Of a stretch of 64,000 nucleotides of DNA, positions 27,188 to 35,614 are shown in pieces (positions within the stretch are counted from its first letter, which is position 1; each line of letters opens with the position of its first letter). Under the pieces are notes generated by a model. The model was given only the letters and a program-made list of their open reading frames with translations. It did not search any database and was not told the origin of the DNA. The stretch is from Rhodobiaceae bacterium (lineage in GTDB: Bacteria; Pseudomonadota; Alphaproteobacteria; Rhizobiales; Tepidamorphaceae). The translations under genes were made by a program, and so were the position numbers. The DNA is taken from positions 248,001 through 312,000 of the forward strand of contig JACKJK010000006.1 in NCBI GenBank assembly GCA_020637985.1, written 5' to 3'.

Positions 27188-27511
27188 ATGCTGATGACCA
27201 CGACCCATACGATCGAGGGGCACGCGATCGTGGAATACGCAGGCGTCGTCACCGGCGAGGCGATCCTCGGCGCCAACATCTTCCGCGACTTCTTCGCCTC
27301 GGTCCGCGACATCGTCGGCGGGCGTTCGGGCGCCTACGAGAAGGTGCTCAGGGAAGCGCGCGAGACCGCCCTTGCGGAAATGGCGGCGGAGGCGCGGGAG
27401 CGCGGCTGCAATGCCGTGATCGGCATCGATCTCGACTACGAGAACGTCGGCGCCGACGGCGGCGGCATGCTGATGGTCTCGGCTACGGGAACGGCGGTGC
27501 GGATCGACTGA
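27188..27511 (+). CDS. YbjQ / UPF0145-family protein
   Basis: A 107-residue protein of the YbjQ (UPF0145, heavy-metal-binding DUF74) family. The conserved pattern is present: TTTHTIEGHAI at the start, GVVTGEAILGANIFRDFFASVRDIVGGRSGAYE in the middle, and CNAVIGIDLDYENVG near residues 77-91. The family forms pentameric barrels; metal binding is a proposed, not proven, function. Start ATG 27188, 27 bases after purH. Its stop is two bases from the stop of the converging MFS gene, with no room for a terminator between them. Confidence 0.9.
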   Translation: MLMTTTHTIEGHAIVEYAGVVTGEAILGANIFRDFFASVRDIVGGRSGAYEKVLREARETALAEMAAEARERGCNAVIGIDLDYENVGADGGGMLMVSATGTAVRID

Positions 27512-27513
27512 CG

Positions 27514-28899
27514 CTACTCCCCGGCAGGCTCGGCGGCCGGGTAGGGAGTTGCCGCGAGCAGGGCCATGCCGAGCGCCAGGAACACGATGATGACGGCCAT
27601 GCCGAGACGCGCCGATCCGGTGGCGGCGGTGATGCTGGCGACGGTGAAGGGGGCGAGGAACGAGGTGGCGCGCCCGGCGAGCGCGTAGAGGCCGAAGTAG
27701 CGGCCGGCGTCGGCAGGCGGCACGCTGCGCGCGAGATAGGAGCGCGAGGACGCCTGCACCGGGCCGAAGGCGAGGCCGATCAGCAGGCCGAATACGATGT
27801 AGGCCTTCTCCGCCGCCGTGGCGTAGAGTTCGCCGGAATCCGCCGTATCGAGCGCGACGAGACCGAACGCCGTGTAGCCCGGTCCCGTCGAGACGATGCC
27901 GAGGGTAGCGACGACGAGCGCGGCAAGCGCGAGCAGGACGACCGTTTTCGATCCGGCGCGCGTGTCGAGGACGCTGGCGATCATGTTGCCGGCGATCGCG
28001 GCGAGGTTGAGGATTATGCCGTAGAGGCCGATCTCGAAGATCTTCCAGTCGAATATGGCGGCGGCGAAGGCACCGCCCAGCAGCAGCAGGGCGGCTACGC
28101 CGTCCTGGTAGATCATGCGGGCGACGAAGAAGCGGAAGATGCCGGCATGCCGGCGCGCCTCGCGTAGCGTCGCCGCCAGTTCGCCCAAGCCGATTCGCAC
28201 GGCGGACGCCAGCGGCCGGATGCGTCGGACGTCGGGCGTGAACGCCATCATCGGCAGGATGAACAGCAGATACCATGCGGCCGCCAGCGGGCCGACCGCC
28301 CGGTCGCCCTCGAAGCGGGCGGGGTCGAGGCCGAAAGCCGGTTCGAGTCCGAGAACCGTGCGGCCGGTGTCCGGGCTGGCCGCGACGAAGGCGACCACGA
28401 ACACCAGCAGGAGGAGGCCGCCGAGATAGCCGAGGCCCCAGGCGATGTTCGAGATTCGTCCCAGATCCTGCCGGGCGACGAGTTGCGGCATCATCGAATC
28501 GTTGAACACGATGGAGAATTCCGCCGCCATCGTGGCCAGCGCGAAGAAGGCCAGCGGCCAGATCACGGGGCTTCCCGGTATTGCCCACCACAAGGCGACG
28601 AGCGAGCCGATCTTGATGACCGCAAGGCCGGCGATCCACGGCTTGCGCGGGCCCGCGGCATCGGCGATCGATCCCAGGACAGGCGACAACAGCGCGATCA
28701 CGATGCCCGCTGCTGCAGCCGCGTAGCCCCACAGCGCCTGTCCCTGGGCAGGATTCTCGGCAACCTGCGAGACGAAGTAGGGACCGAAGATGAAGGTGGT
28801 GACGACCGTGAAGAAGGGCTGCGCGGCCCAGTCGAACAGCATCCAGCCGGCGAGGCCGAGCCGGCCGACCCTGCCGGGTCTGGCTGAGGCTGCATCCAT
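27514..28899 (-). CDS. MFS transporter (UMF1/Atg22-like)
   Basis: A 461-residue inner-membrane transporter with about twelve hydrophobic segments, of the UMF1 (Atg22-like vacuolar effluxer) branch of the major facilitator superfamily. Seen: the opening WMLFDWAAQPFFTVVTTFIFGPYF (first helix, with the conserved FDWA), SPVLGSIADAAGPRKPW near 78-94 (the MFS loop motif), and FGPVQASSRSYLARSVPP near 380. The fungal relatives export amino acids from vacuoles; the bacterial substrate is unknown. The gdh gene lies 25 bases upstream in the same direction, which suggests cotranscription and hints at, but does not prove, an amino-acid role. ATG 28899 has GGGGAAG upstream. Confidence 0.85.
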   Translation of the reverse strand: MDAASARPGRVGRLGLAGWMLFDWAAQPFFTVVTTFIFGPYFVSQVAENPAQGQALWGYAAAAAGIVIALLSPVLGSIADAAGPRKPWIAGLAVIKIGSLVALWWAIPGSPVIWPLAFFALATMAAEFSIVFNDSMMPQLVARQDLGRISNIAWGLGYLGGLLLLVFVVAFVAASPDTGRTVLGLEPAFGLDPARFEGDRAVGPLAAAWYLLFILPMMAFTPDVRRIRPLASAVRIGLGELAATLREARRHAGIFRFFVARMIYQDGVAALLLLGGAFAAAIFDWKIFEIGLYGIILNLAAIAGNMIASVLDTRAGSKTVVLLALAALVVATLGIVSTGPGYTAFGLVALDTADSGELYATAAEKAYIVFGLLIGLAFGPVQASSRSYLARSVPPADAGRYFGLYALAGRATSFLAPFTVASITAATGSARLGMAVIIVFLALGMALLAATPYPAAEPAGE

Positions 28900-28924
28900 G
28901 CCGGCTTCCCCGCGGCCGCCCGGT

Positions 28925-31900
28925 TCAGTCGCGTGCGAGATCGGCGAACAGGCCGGCGGCGACAGCAAGCTTGGCGACGGTGAGTTCCGACTGGTTGAGT
29001 TCCTCCAGCGCGCTCCTGACGCGGGCGATCACCGTGCCGTGGCTTGCTTGCCACTTCTCGATTGCCGCAGCGCCCTTGCCGCCACCCTGCACGAGACGGG
29101 CGGTGATGCGGCGCTGGGCCACGGACATGGCATCGATGGTGCGCGAAAGCGCGATGCGTTCGTAGTAGTCGTCGAGGCGCAGGTCCTGCGCCTGGCGGAT
29201 CAGCGGGCCGATCGAGAACATCTCGCCGATGGCATAGAAGGTCTCCGCGGCGGCGAGCAGGCTCGCCCCGGTGTCGTCGGCGACGCGGATGATGTCGGGG
29301 GCGCGCGACAGGAACAGCAGGCCGGCGATGTGGCCTGCGAGCGGCGCCGGCAGGCCTCCGGACACCAGTTGCTCGCGGCGGCGTTCGACCATGTTCCGGA
29401 ATGCCGGGGGCAGCAGCTTGTCGAGAGCCCTGGCGATGGTTTCGATGCCCTTCTGGAAATGGGCGACCTTGTCGGCCAGGCCGCCGGTGGTGTCCTCGTT
29501 GCGCAGGAACCAGACCACGCTTGCGGTCAGAAGATCCTCGATTTCCGCATACAGCTCGAGCTGCAGGCGGCCACCGATCATGTTGTCGAGCTTGTCCAGC
29601 TCGGTGTTGAGCGCGGTCATCTGGAAGCCGTCGCGGGCAAGCGCGAAGGCGCCGGAAATCTCGTCGACGCTGGCGCCGGTCTCATCGCGCACGCGCGCCA
29701 GGAAGGTCGGGCCGCCACGGTTGATCATGCTGTTGGAGAGCATCGTGGCGATGATCTCGCGGCGCAGGCGGTGGTTGGCGATGGCGTCGGGATACTTCTT
29801 CGACAGGGCCGGCGGGAAGTAGCGGCCGAGTTCGCGCCCCAGATAGGGGTCGTCGGGAATCGAGCTGGCGAGCAGCGATTCGTAGAGGTCGATCTTGGCG
29901 TAGGCAAGCAGGACGGCGGTTTCCGGCCGGGTCAGGCCGATGCCGCGCGCCGCCATGTCGGCGATCTGTGCGTCGCTGGGCAGGTTCTCGACGTCGCGGT
30001 CGAGCTTGCCGCGCTTTTCCAGGCCTCGCATCAGGCGCTGGGCGAAGCCGAGGTTCTGGCGCGCGCGGCGTTCGTCGAGGCTGAGTGCGAGCGTCTGCAG
30101 GTAGTTGTTGCGCAGGCACAAGCCGGCGACATCCTCGGTCATCGAGGCGAGGAACTTGTTGCGTTCCGGGATCGTCAGCTCTCCGGCGCGCACGACCGTG
30201 CCGAGCGCGATCTTGATGTTGACCTCGAGGTCGGAGGAGTTGACGCCGGCGGAGTTGTCGATGGCGTCGGAGTTGACGCGTCCGTCCTTGCGCGCAAACG
30301 CGATGCGGGCAAGCTGCGTCATGCCGAGGTTGGCGCCTTCGCCGACCGCGGTGACGCGCAGGTCGTCGGTGCTGATGCGGATGGCGTCGTTGGCGCGGTC
30401 GCCGACCTGGTCATCCGTCTCCTGGGGGCTGCGCACATAGGTGCCGATGCCGCCGAACCAGAGCAGGTCGGCCTTCGCCGACAGGATCGCCTTCATGACG
30501 TCCTGCGGCGTGGCCGTCTTGCCTGATAGACCAAGCAGGGCTTTCATCTCCGCCGAAACGGGGATCGCCTTGTCGGCGCGCGAGAAGACGCCGCCGCCCT
30601 TCGCGATCAGTTTCGGGTTGTAGTCCTTCCAGCTCGAGCGCGGCAGCTCGAAAAGGCGCTTGCGTTCGGCAAAGCTCTTCGCCGGGTCGGGATCGGGATC
30701 GATGAAGATGTCACGGTGGTCGAAGGCGGCGAGCAGGCGGATCTTCTGCGACAGCAGCATGCCGTTGCCGAAGACGTCGCCCGACATGTCGCCGACGCCG
30801 ACGACGGTGAAGGGCGTCGTCTGGATGTCGATGTCCCTCTCGCGGAAATGCCTCTTGACGGCTTCCCACCCGCCGCGCGCGGTGATGCCCATCTTCTTGT
30901 GGTCGTAGCCGGCGGAACCGCCCGAGGCGAAGGCATCGCCGAGCCAGAACTCGTGGCCTTCGGAGATCGCGTTGGCGATGTCGGAGAAGGTCGCGGTCCC
31001 CTTGTCGGCGGCAACCACGAGGTAGGGGTCGTCGCCGTCGTGGCGCACGACCGAGGATGGTGGCTCGATGCGGTCGCCCTCGATGTTGTCGGTGATGTCG
31101 AGCATGCTGCCGACGAACAGCTTGTAGCAGGCGATGCCTTCCGCCTGGATGGCCTCGCGGTCGGCGCCGGCGGGCATCTGCTTGGGCACGAAGCCGCCCT
31201 TGGAACCGACGGGGACGATGACCGCGTTCTTCACTTGCTGGGCCTTGACCAGGCCGAGCACCTCGGTGCGGAAGTCCTGCGGCCGGTCGGACCAGCGCAG
31301 GCCGCCGCGGGCGATCTCGCCGAAGCGCAGGTGCACGCCCTCGACGCGCGGCGAATAGACGAAGATCTCGCGCAAGGGGCGCGGCTCGGGCATCGCCTCG
31401 ACCTGGCGGCTGGCGATCTTGAAGGCGATCGTGTCGACCGGGTGACCATGCTGGTCGGTCTGGTAGAAATTGGTGCGCAGCATGGCGCGAACGATGTTGG
31501 CGAAGCGGCGCACGATGCGGTCGTCGTCGAGGCTCGGCACGCTTTCCAGCGCCGCCTCGATGCGGGCCATGACATCGGTCTCGGCCTTTCCGCGGGGCTC
31601 GCCGGTCTTCAGGCCAAGGGCCGTGTCGGGCCGGAAGCGGGCATGGAACAGGTCGACGAGGTGGCGGGCGATCGCCGAATTGCGCAGCAGCGCCTCCCAC
31701 ATGTAGTCCTGCGAGTAGGCGATGCGAACCTGGCGCAGGTAGCGGGAGACGGCGCGCAGCATGGCGACATCGCGCCAGGCTAGGCCGGCCCTGATCACCA
31801 GGCCGTTGTAACCGTCGTTCTCGGCACGGCCCTGGATCGTCGCCATGAAGGCGTCGGTGAGGAGGCCGCCGTAGGCGTCGATGTCGACCGGGCTCGCGTC

Positions 31901-33793
31901 GGCGCGCTCCAGCACCATCTCGTGCATGAAGATGCGGCCGGGGTCCGGTTCGCCGGAGCGGTCGATATGGAAGGAGCGTTCGGAAATCACCCGGAAGCCC
32001 ATGTTCTCCAGGATCGGCACGCGTTCGGACAAGGGGATCGGATCTGCGAGGTTGAAGACCTTGAGCAGGATCCTGGCGGCCGTGTCGCCGGCCTCGTGCG
32101 GCAGGAAGCGGATGGCGAGCGGATTGCCAACGGTCAGCCGGTCGACGACCTCGATGTCCTCGACGGCCTGCTGGGCGGGGAAGGCCTCCTGGTAGGCGAT
32201 GGAGAAGGCGTTGCGGTAGCGCTCGGCGATGGCGAGCGCGGTCAGCGGTTCGTGGTGGCTCTTCAGGGCATCGTCGATGGCGTCGCGCCAGGTGCGCGCG
32301 ATCTCGGCGACCCTGGCTTCGAGGCCGGCCTGTTCCGGATTGGGCGTTTCGCCCTCGCTCCTGCCAATCACGTAGTGAACGCGCGCGAGCGTGCCTTCCG
32401 GGAAGGAAGGATAGTAGGACGAGACACGCCCGGCGAAGACCTCGGCGAGGTGGTTGCCGATCTTGCGGCGCACCTCTGAATTGTAGCGATCGCGCGGAAC
32501 GTAGACGATCGCCGAGACGAAGCGGTCGAACTTGTCGGCTCGCACCAGCACCCGGATGCGCGGGCGCTCCGAGAGGTGGTGGATGGCAAGCGCGAAGCGA
32601 TACAGCGTTTCGGAATCGATCTGGAACAGTTCGTCGCGCGGGAAGGTGTCGAGAACGTTCTGCAGGCCCTTGCCCGAATGGCTGGACGGGTCGAAGCCGG
32701 CCATTTCCATAACCTGGGCGGCCTTGCGGCGCAGGTAGGGAATCGAGCCGACCGACTTGTTGTAGGCGGTCGAGGTATACAGGCCGACGATGCGCAACTC
32801 GCCGACGAGGTTGCCGCCAGCATCGAACTTCTTGACGCCGATGTAGTCGAGGTAGACGCGGCGGTGGACGGTCGACTTGACGTTCGCCTTGGTGACGATC
32901 AGCGGCACCGGCTGGTTGAGGAAGGCGCGGATCTCGGGCGTGTAGGTGACGAACTCGCGGCCGCGCCGCAGCACCTTCACCTCGGGATCGCGCAGCAAGC
33001 CGAGGCCGCCAGCCTCGCCATCATCGACATGCTCGATTCGGGCCTGCTCGGTGGTGGCCGAGAAATCGTACTGGCGCATGCCCAGGAAGGTGAAATTGTT
33101 GTCGCGCAGCCATTCGAGGAACTGCACCGCCTCGGCGATCTCTTCCACGGGGATCGGCGGCGGGGCGTTGCGGTAGTCGGCGATGGCCGCGTCGAGATGG
33201 GCGAGCATCGCGCGCCAGTCGGCAACGCACTTGCGCACATCCGTGAAAATGCCCTGGAGGGATTTCTGCAGGTCGCGGCGCAGGAGGTCGGAATCGATGC
33301 GCGCGACGTGGATGTGAATGCAGCTTTCCGGCTGGCCGGCGGATTTCCCGGCACGATTCCAGACCCCTTCGATCTGCTTGAGCTTGCCCTTCGCGTCGCG
33401 GACCGCGGACATGATCGGATGCAGCACGAGGCGCACTTCCAGCCCGCGCTCAGTGAGTTCGGCCATCGCCGAATCGAGCAGGAACGGCATGTTGTCGTTG
33501 ATGATGTCGATGACGGTGACGGCATCGAGCGCGCCGCCCTCGCGCGGCGATTCGGGATTGCGGACCTGGACGAGCGTCGCGCCGGGGCGGTGCGCCTCCA
33601 AAAGTGCGCAGGATTCGCGCGCCGTTGCGGCGAGTTCCTCGGGCGAATAGGCCGACAGGTCCTCGTATGGCGCCTTGGCGAACAGCGCCGCCGCGAAGTC
33701 CGAGCTGGCGGTGTCGGCCTTTCCCTTGCCGGACAGCCGGGCAATGGTTGCCGCAACGAGTGCGCCGCGCTTGTCGTCGTCAGGATCGCGCAT
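28925..33793 (-). CDS. gdhB: NAD-dependent glutamate dehydrogenase, large (about 180 kDa) type
   Basis: Oxidative deamination of glutamate to 2-oxoglutarate with NAD+. 1622 residues, matching the large GDH class of alphaproteobacteria and Streptomyces. The N-terminal half holds regulatory ACT-like regions. The catalytic core, about 820-1200, contains GGLRWSDRPQDFRTEVLGLVKAQ split around residue 830, NAVIVPVGSKGGFVPK, VVAADKGTATFSD and GDMSGDVFGNG, typical of the substrate and NAD+ sites. Start ATG 33793 with GGGGAAT nine bases upstream; a longer open frame to 34063 runs into the region upstream of the neighbouring gene and is rejected. It is probably cotranscribed with the MFS gene. The symbol follows common use for this class. 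Confidence 0.95.
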   Translation of the reverse strand: MRDPDDDKRGALVAATIARLSGKGKADTASSDFAAALFAKAPYEDLSAYSPEELAATARESCALLEAHRPGATLVQVRNPESPREGGALDAVTVIDIINDNMPFLLDSAMAELTERGLEVRLVLHPIMSAVRDAKGKLKQIEGVWNRAGKSAGQPESCIHIHVARIDSDLLRRDLQKSLQGIFTDVRKCVADWRAMLAHLDAAIADYRNAPPPIPVEEIAEAVQFLEWLRDNNFTFLGMRQYDFSATTEQARIEHVDDGEAGGLGLLRDPEVKVLRRGREFVTYTPEIRAFLNQPVPLIVTKANVKSTVHRRVYLDYIGVKKFDAGGNLVGELRIVGLYTSTAYNKSVGSIPYLRRKAAQVMEMAGFDPSSHSGKGLQNVLDTFPRDELFQIDSETLYRFALAIHHLSERPRIRVLVRADKFDRFVSAIVYVPRDRYNSEVRRKIGNHLAEVFAGRVSSYYPSFPEGTLARVHYVIGRSEGETPNPEQAGLEARVAEIARTWRDAIDDALKSHHEPLTALAIAERYRNAFSIAYQEAFPAQQAVEDIEVVDRLTVGNPLAIRFLPHEAGDTAARILLKVFNLADPIPLSERVPILENMGFRVISERSFHIDRSGEPDPGRIFMHEMVLERADASPVDIDAYGGLLTDAFMATIQGRAENDGYNGLVIRAGLAWRDVAMLRAVSRYLRQVRIAYSQDYMWEALLRNSAIARHLVDLFHARFRPDTALGLKTGEPRGKAETDVMARIEAALESVPSLDDDRIVRRFANIVRAMLRTNFYQTDQHGHPVDTIAFKIASRQVEAMPEPRPLREIFVYSPRVEGVHLRFGEIARGGLRWSDRPQDFRTEVLGLVKAQQVKNAVIVPVGSKGGFVPKQMPAGADREAIQAEGIACYKLFVGSMLDITDNIEGDRIEPPSSVVRHDGDDPYLVVAADKGTATFSDIANAISEGHEFWLGDAFASGGSAGYDHKKMGITARGGWEAVKRHFRERDIDIQTTPFTVVGVGDMSGDVFGNGMLLSQKIRLLAAFDHRDIFIDPDPDPAKSFAERKRLFELPRSSWKDYNPKLIAKGGGVFSRADKAIPVSAEMKALLGLSGKTATPQDVMKAILSAKADLLWFGGIGTYVRSPQETDDQVGDRANDAIRISTDDLRVTAVGEGANLGMTQLARIAFARKDGRVNSDAIDNSAGVNSSDLEVNIKIALGTVVRAGELTIPERNKFLASMTEDVAGLCLRNNYLQTLALSLDERRARQNLGFAQRLMRGLEKRGKLDRDVENLPSDAQIADMAARGIGLTRPETAVLLAYAKIDLYESLLASSIPDDPYLGRELGRYFPPALSKKYPDAIANHRLRREIIATMLSNSMINRGGPTFLARVRDETGASVDEISGAFALARDGFQMTALNTELDKLDNMIGGRLQLELYAEIEDLLTASVVWFLRNEDTTGGLADKVAHFQKGIETIARALDKLLPPAFRNMVERRREQLVSGGLPAPLAGHIAGLLFLSRAPDIIRVADDTGASLLAAAETFYAIGEMFSIGPLIRQAQDLRLDDYYERIALSRTIDAMSVAQRRITARLVQGGGKGAAAIEKWQASHGTVIARVRSALEELNQSELTVAKLAVAAGLFADLARD

Positions 33794-34031
33794 CTTGGCA
33801 TTCCCCACTTGTTCAGGGTTCTTTCGCCGGAAAGCGGCGCCTTGTGCTGGCGCCTTGCGACTGCTCGTGGCAGATCGGATGCGGCGAACGGAGACCCTGC
33901 ATTTCCTCCCGTTCCGGCCGACAGTGTTGCGCGTTGGCTTGGCGCTTGTCGAGATGGCCTGGAACCTTGATCGGCTGCTAGGATGGGACAGAACTACGAA
34001 CAAAGTGTCACGAACCGGGAAGCGGAGACCC

Positions 34032-34613
34032 ATGAACAAGCCGAATGCGTCCGAACCTGCCATCGCCCTGAACCTGGAGCAGGAAGCGCCGCTGAGCGAA
34101 CGCCAGGAAGCCTATTTCGCAAAGTGCCAGGAAAAGCTCGGGATGATTCCCAACGTGCTCGTGGCCTACGCGTTCAACCCGGTGAAGCTGCAGGCCTTCG
34201 CCGACATGTACAACGACCTGATGCTGGGCGATTCGGCGCTGTCGAAGCTCGAGCGCGAGATGATCGCCGTCGTCGTTTCGTCCGCGAACCGCTGCTTCTA
34301 CTGCCTGACCGCGCATGGCGCGACGGTGCGCCAGCTATCCGGTGACCCCAAGCTCGGCGAGCAGATGGTGATGAACTGGCGCGCCGCGAAGCTCGACGCG
34401 CGGCAGTACGCCATGCTGGCGTTCGCCTGGAAGTTGACGCGCGAGCCCGACGCCATCGAGGAGGGTGACCGGCAGGCGTTGCGCGATGCGGGCTTCAGCG
34501 ATCGCGACATCTGGGACATCGCGGCCGTCGCCGGGTTCTTCAACATGTCGAACCGCATCGCTGCGGCTTCCGACATGCGCCCCAACGACGCCTATCACGC
34601 CCTGGCGAGGTAG
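34032..34613 (+). CDS. AhpD-like peroxidase-related (CMD family) protein
   Basis: A 193-residue helical protein of the AhpD-like / carboxymuconolactone decarboxylase fold, the subgroup called uncharacterised peroxidase-related enzymes. The redox motif is in NRCFYCLTAHG, with Cys88, Cys91 and His95. The N-terminal LGMIPNVLVAYAFNPVKLQAF is typical. Peroxidase activity through the CxxC pair is inferred from the family. ATG 34032 was chosen over an open frame reaching back into the gdh promoter region because homologues begin near here. Divergent from gdh across 238 bases; ends 14 bases from the convergent LysR gene. Confidence 0.85.
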   Translation: MNKPNASEPAIALNLEQEAPLSERQEAYFAKCQEKLGMIPNVLVAYAFNPVKLQAFADMYNDLMLGDSALSKLEREMIAVVVSSANRCFYCLTAHGATVRQLSGDPKLGEQMVMNWRAAKLDARQYAMLAFAWKLTREPDAIEEGDRQALRDAGFSDRDIWDIAAVAGFFNMSNRIAAASDMRPNDAYHALAR

Positions 34614-34627
34614 GGCCGGGCCGGCGG

Positions 34628-35512
34628 TCAGCCGCGCACGAAGGCGGTGCGGCTTGCCTCGACGCGGGCGGTGATGAAGTCGATCAGCTCGGTGACGCGG
34701 CGCAGGCCGCGCACGTCGGCATGGCTGACGATCCAGTAGCTGAGGGTCAGCGAGACTTCGGGCAGCACAGGCACGAGGCCGGGGACGTTCGCCGCGGTGT
34801 AGTCGTGCACGATGCCGACGCCGCCGCGCGCCAGCGCCTGCATCTGGCCGACGATGCTGGCGCATTCGAGGACCTGCCTGCAGCGGTCGAGGAAGGGCTG
34901 GCCGTAGTCGAGCGCGGGCGACCAGATCAGGTCCTGGACGTAGGTGACGAACAGGCACTTGCGGAGGTCGTCCATCGTCTCGACGGGGCCGACGCGATCG
35001 AGGTAGGCGCGCGACGCATACAGGCCGAGGGTGTAGTCGGTGAGCTTGCGGGCGAACAGGCGTCCCTCGGTGGGGCGTTCCAGCGTGATGGCGATGTCAG
35101 CCTCGCGCTTGGACAGCGAAAAGCTGCGCGGCAGGGGCACCAGCTGGATGCGCAGTTCGCGATGGGCTTCGGCCATCTCGGTCAGCAGCGGCGCGAGAAA
35201 GAAGTTGCCGAAGCCGTCCGGCGCGCCGATGCGCACGGTCCCGGCAAGGCTGACATCGCCCTGGCCAACAGCGGACTGCGCCTGCATGGCGTCGGATTCC
35301 ATGCGCTCGGCGATCGGCAGCAGGCGTTCGCCGGCGGGGGTGAGGATGACGCCGGAGGTGTGGCGTTCGAACAGCGTGGCGCCGAGATCGGCTTCAAGCG
35401 CACCGATCCGGCGGCTGGCAGTGGCCTGGTCGAGGCCGAGCTTGCGCGCGGCGCCGAGAATCTGCCCGGCCCGCGCCACAGCCAGAAAGACGCGCAGGTT
35501 GTCCCATTTCAT
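34628..35512 (-). CDS. LysR-family regulator, divergent from mmsA
   Basis: A 294-residue LysR-type regulator. The N-terminal helix-turn-helix spans about 1-60 (NLRVFLAVARAGQILGAARKLGLDQATASRRIGALE), and the effector-binding domain about 90-290. It is transcribed away from mmsA with 102 bases between the starts, the classic arrangement of a LysR regulator and its target. The regulated pathway is therefore probably valine, myo-inositol or beta-alanine degradation; the ligand is unknown. Start ATG 35512. The antisense frame remains open far into mmsA, but this upstream part has no LysR similarity. Confidence 0.92.
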   Translation of the reverse strand: MKWDNLRVFLAVARAGQILGAARKLGLDQATASRRIGALEADLGATLFERHTSGVILTPAGERLLPIAERMESDAMQAQSAVGQGDVSLAGTVRIGAPDGFGNFFLAPLLTEMAEAHRELRIQLVPLPRSFSLSKREADIAITLERPTEGRLFARKLTDYTLGLYASRAYLDRVGPVETMDDLRKCLFVTYVQDLIWSPALDYGQPFLDRCRQVLECASIVGQMQALARGGVGIVHDYTAANVPGLVPVLPEVSLTLSYWIVSHADVRGLRRVTELIDFITARVEASRTAFVRG

Positions 35513-35550
35513 GATCGTATATTCCGCATAGCGGGTTCGATGGATTGCGC

Positions 35551-35567
35551 ATTTCCAATTGCGAAAT
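35551..35567. promoter_or_regulatory. Candidate LysR binding site between the LysR gene and mmsA
   Basis: ATTTC (35551-35555) and GAAAT (35563-35567) form an inverted repeat with a seven-base centre, satisfying the T-N11-A rule for LysR sites. It lies in the 102-base divergent region, 48 bases before the mmsA start. Confidence 0.45.
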
Positions 35568-35614
35568 TGCAGAACATACTTGAAGCACGAAATTTCAGCG
35601 CGCGGGAGGATTCC

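Noticed and set aside
25280..28732. A very long open frame on the minus strand opposite purH and part of the heparinase-like gene
   Set aside because: It is the mirror of strongly biased GC-rich codons in purH. It runs through the MFS gene in another frame, has no start signal and no family likeness.
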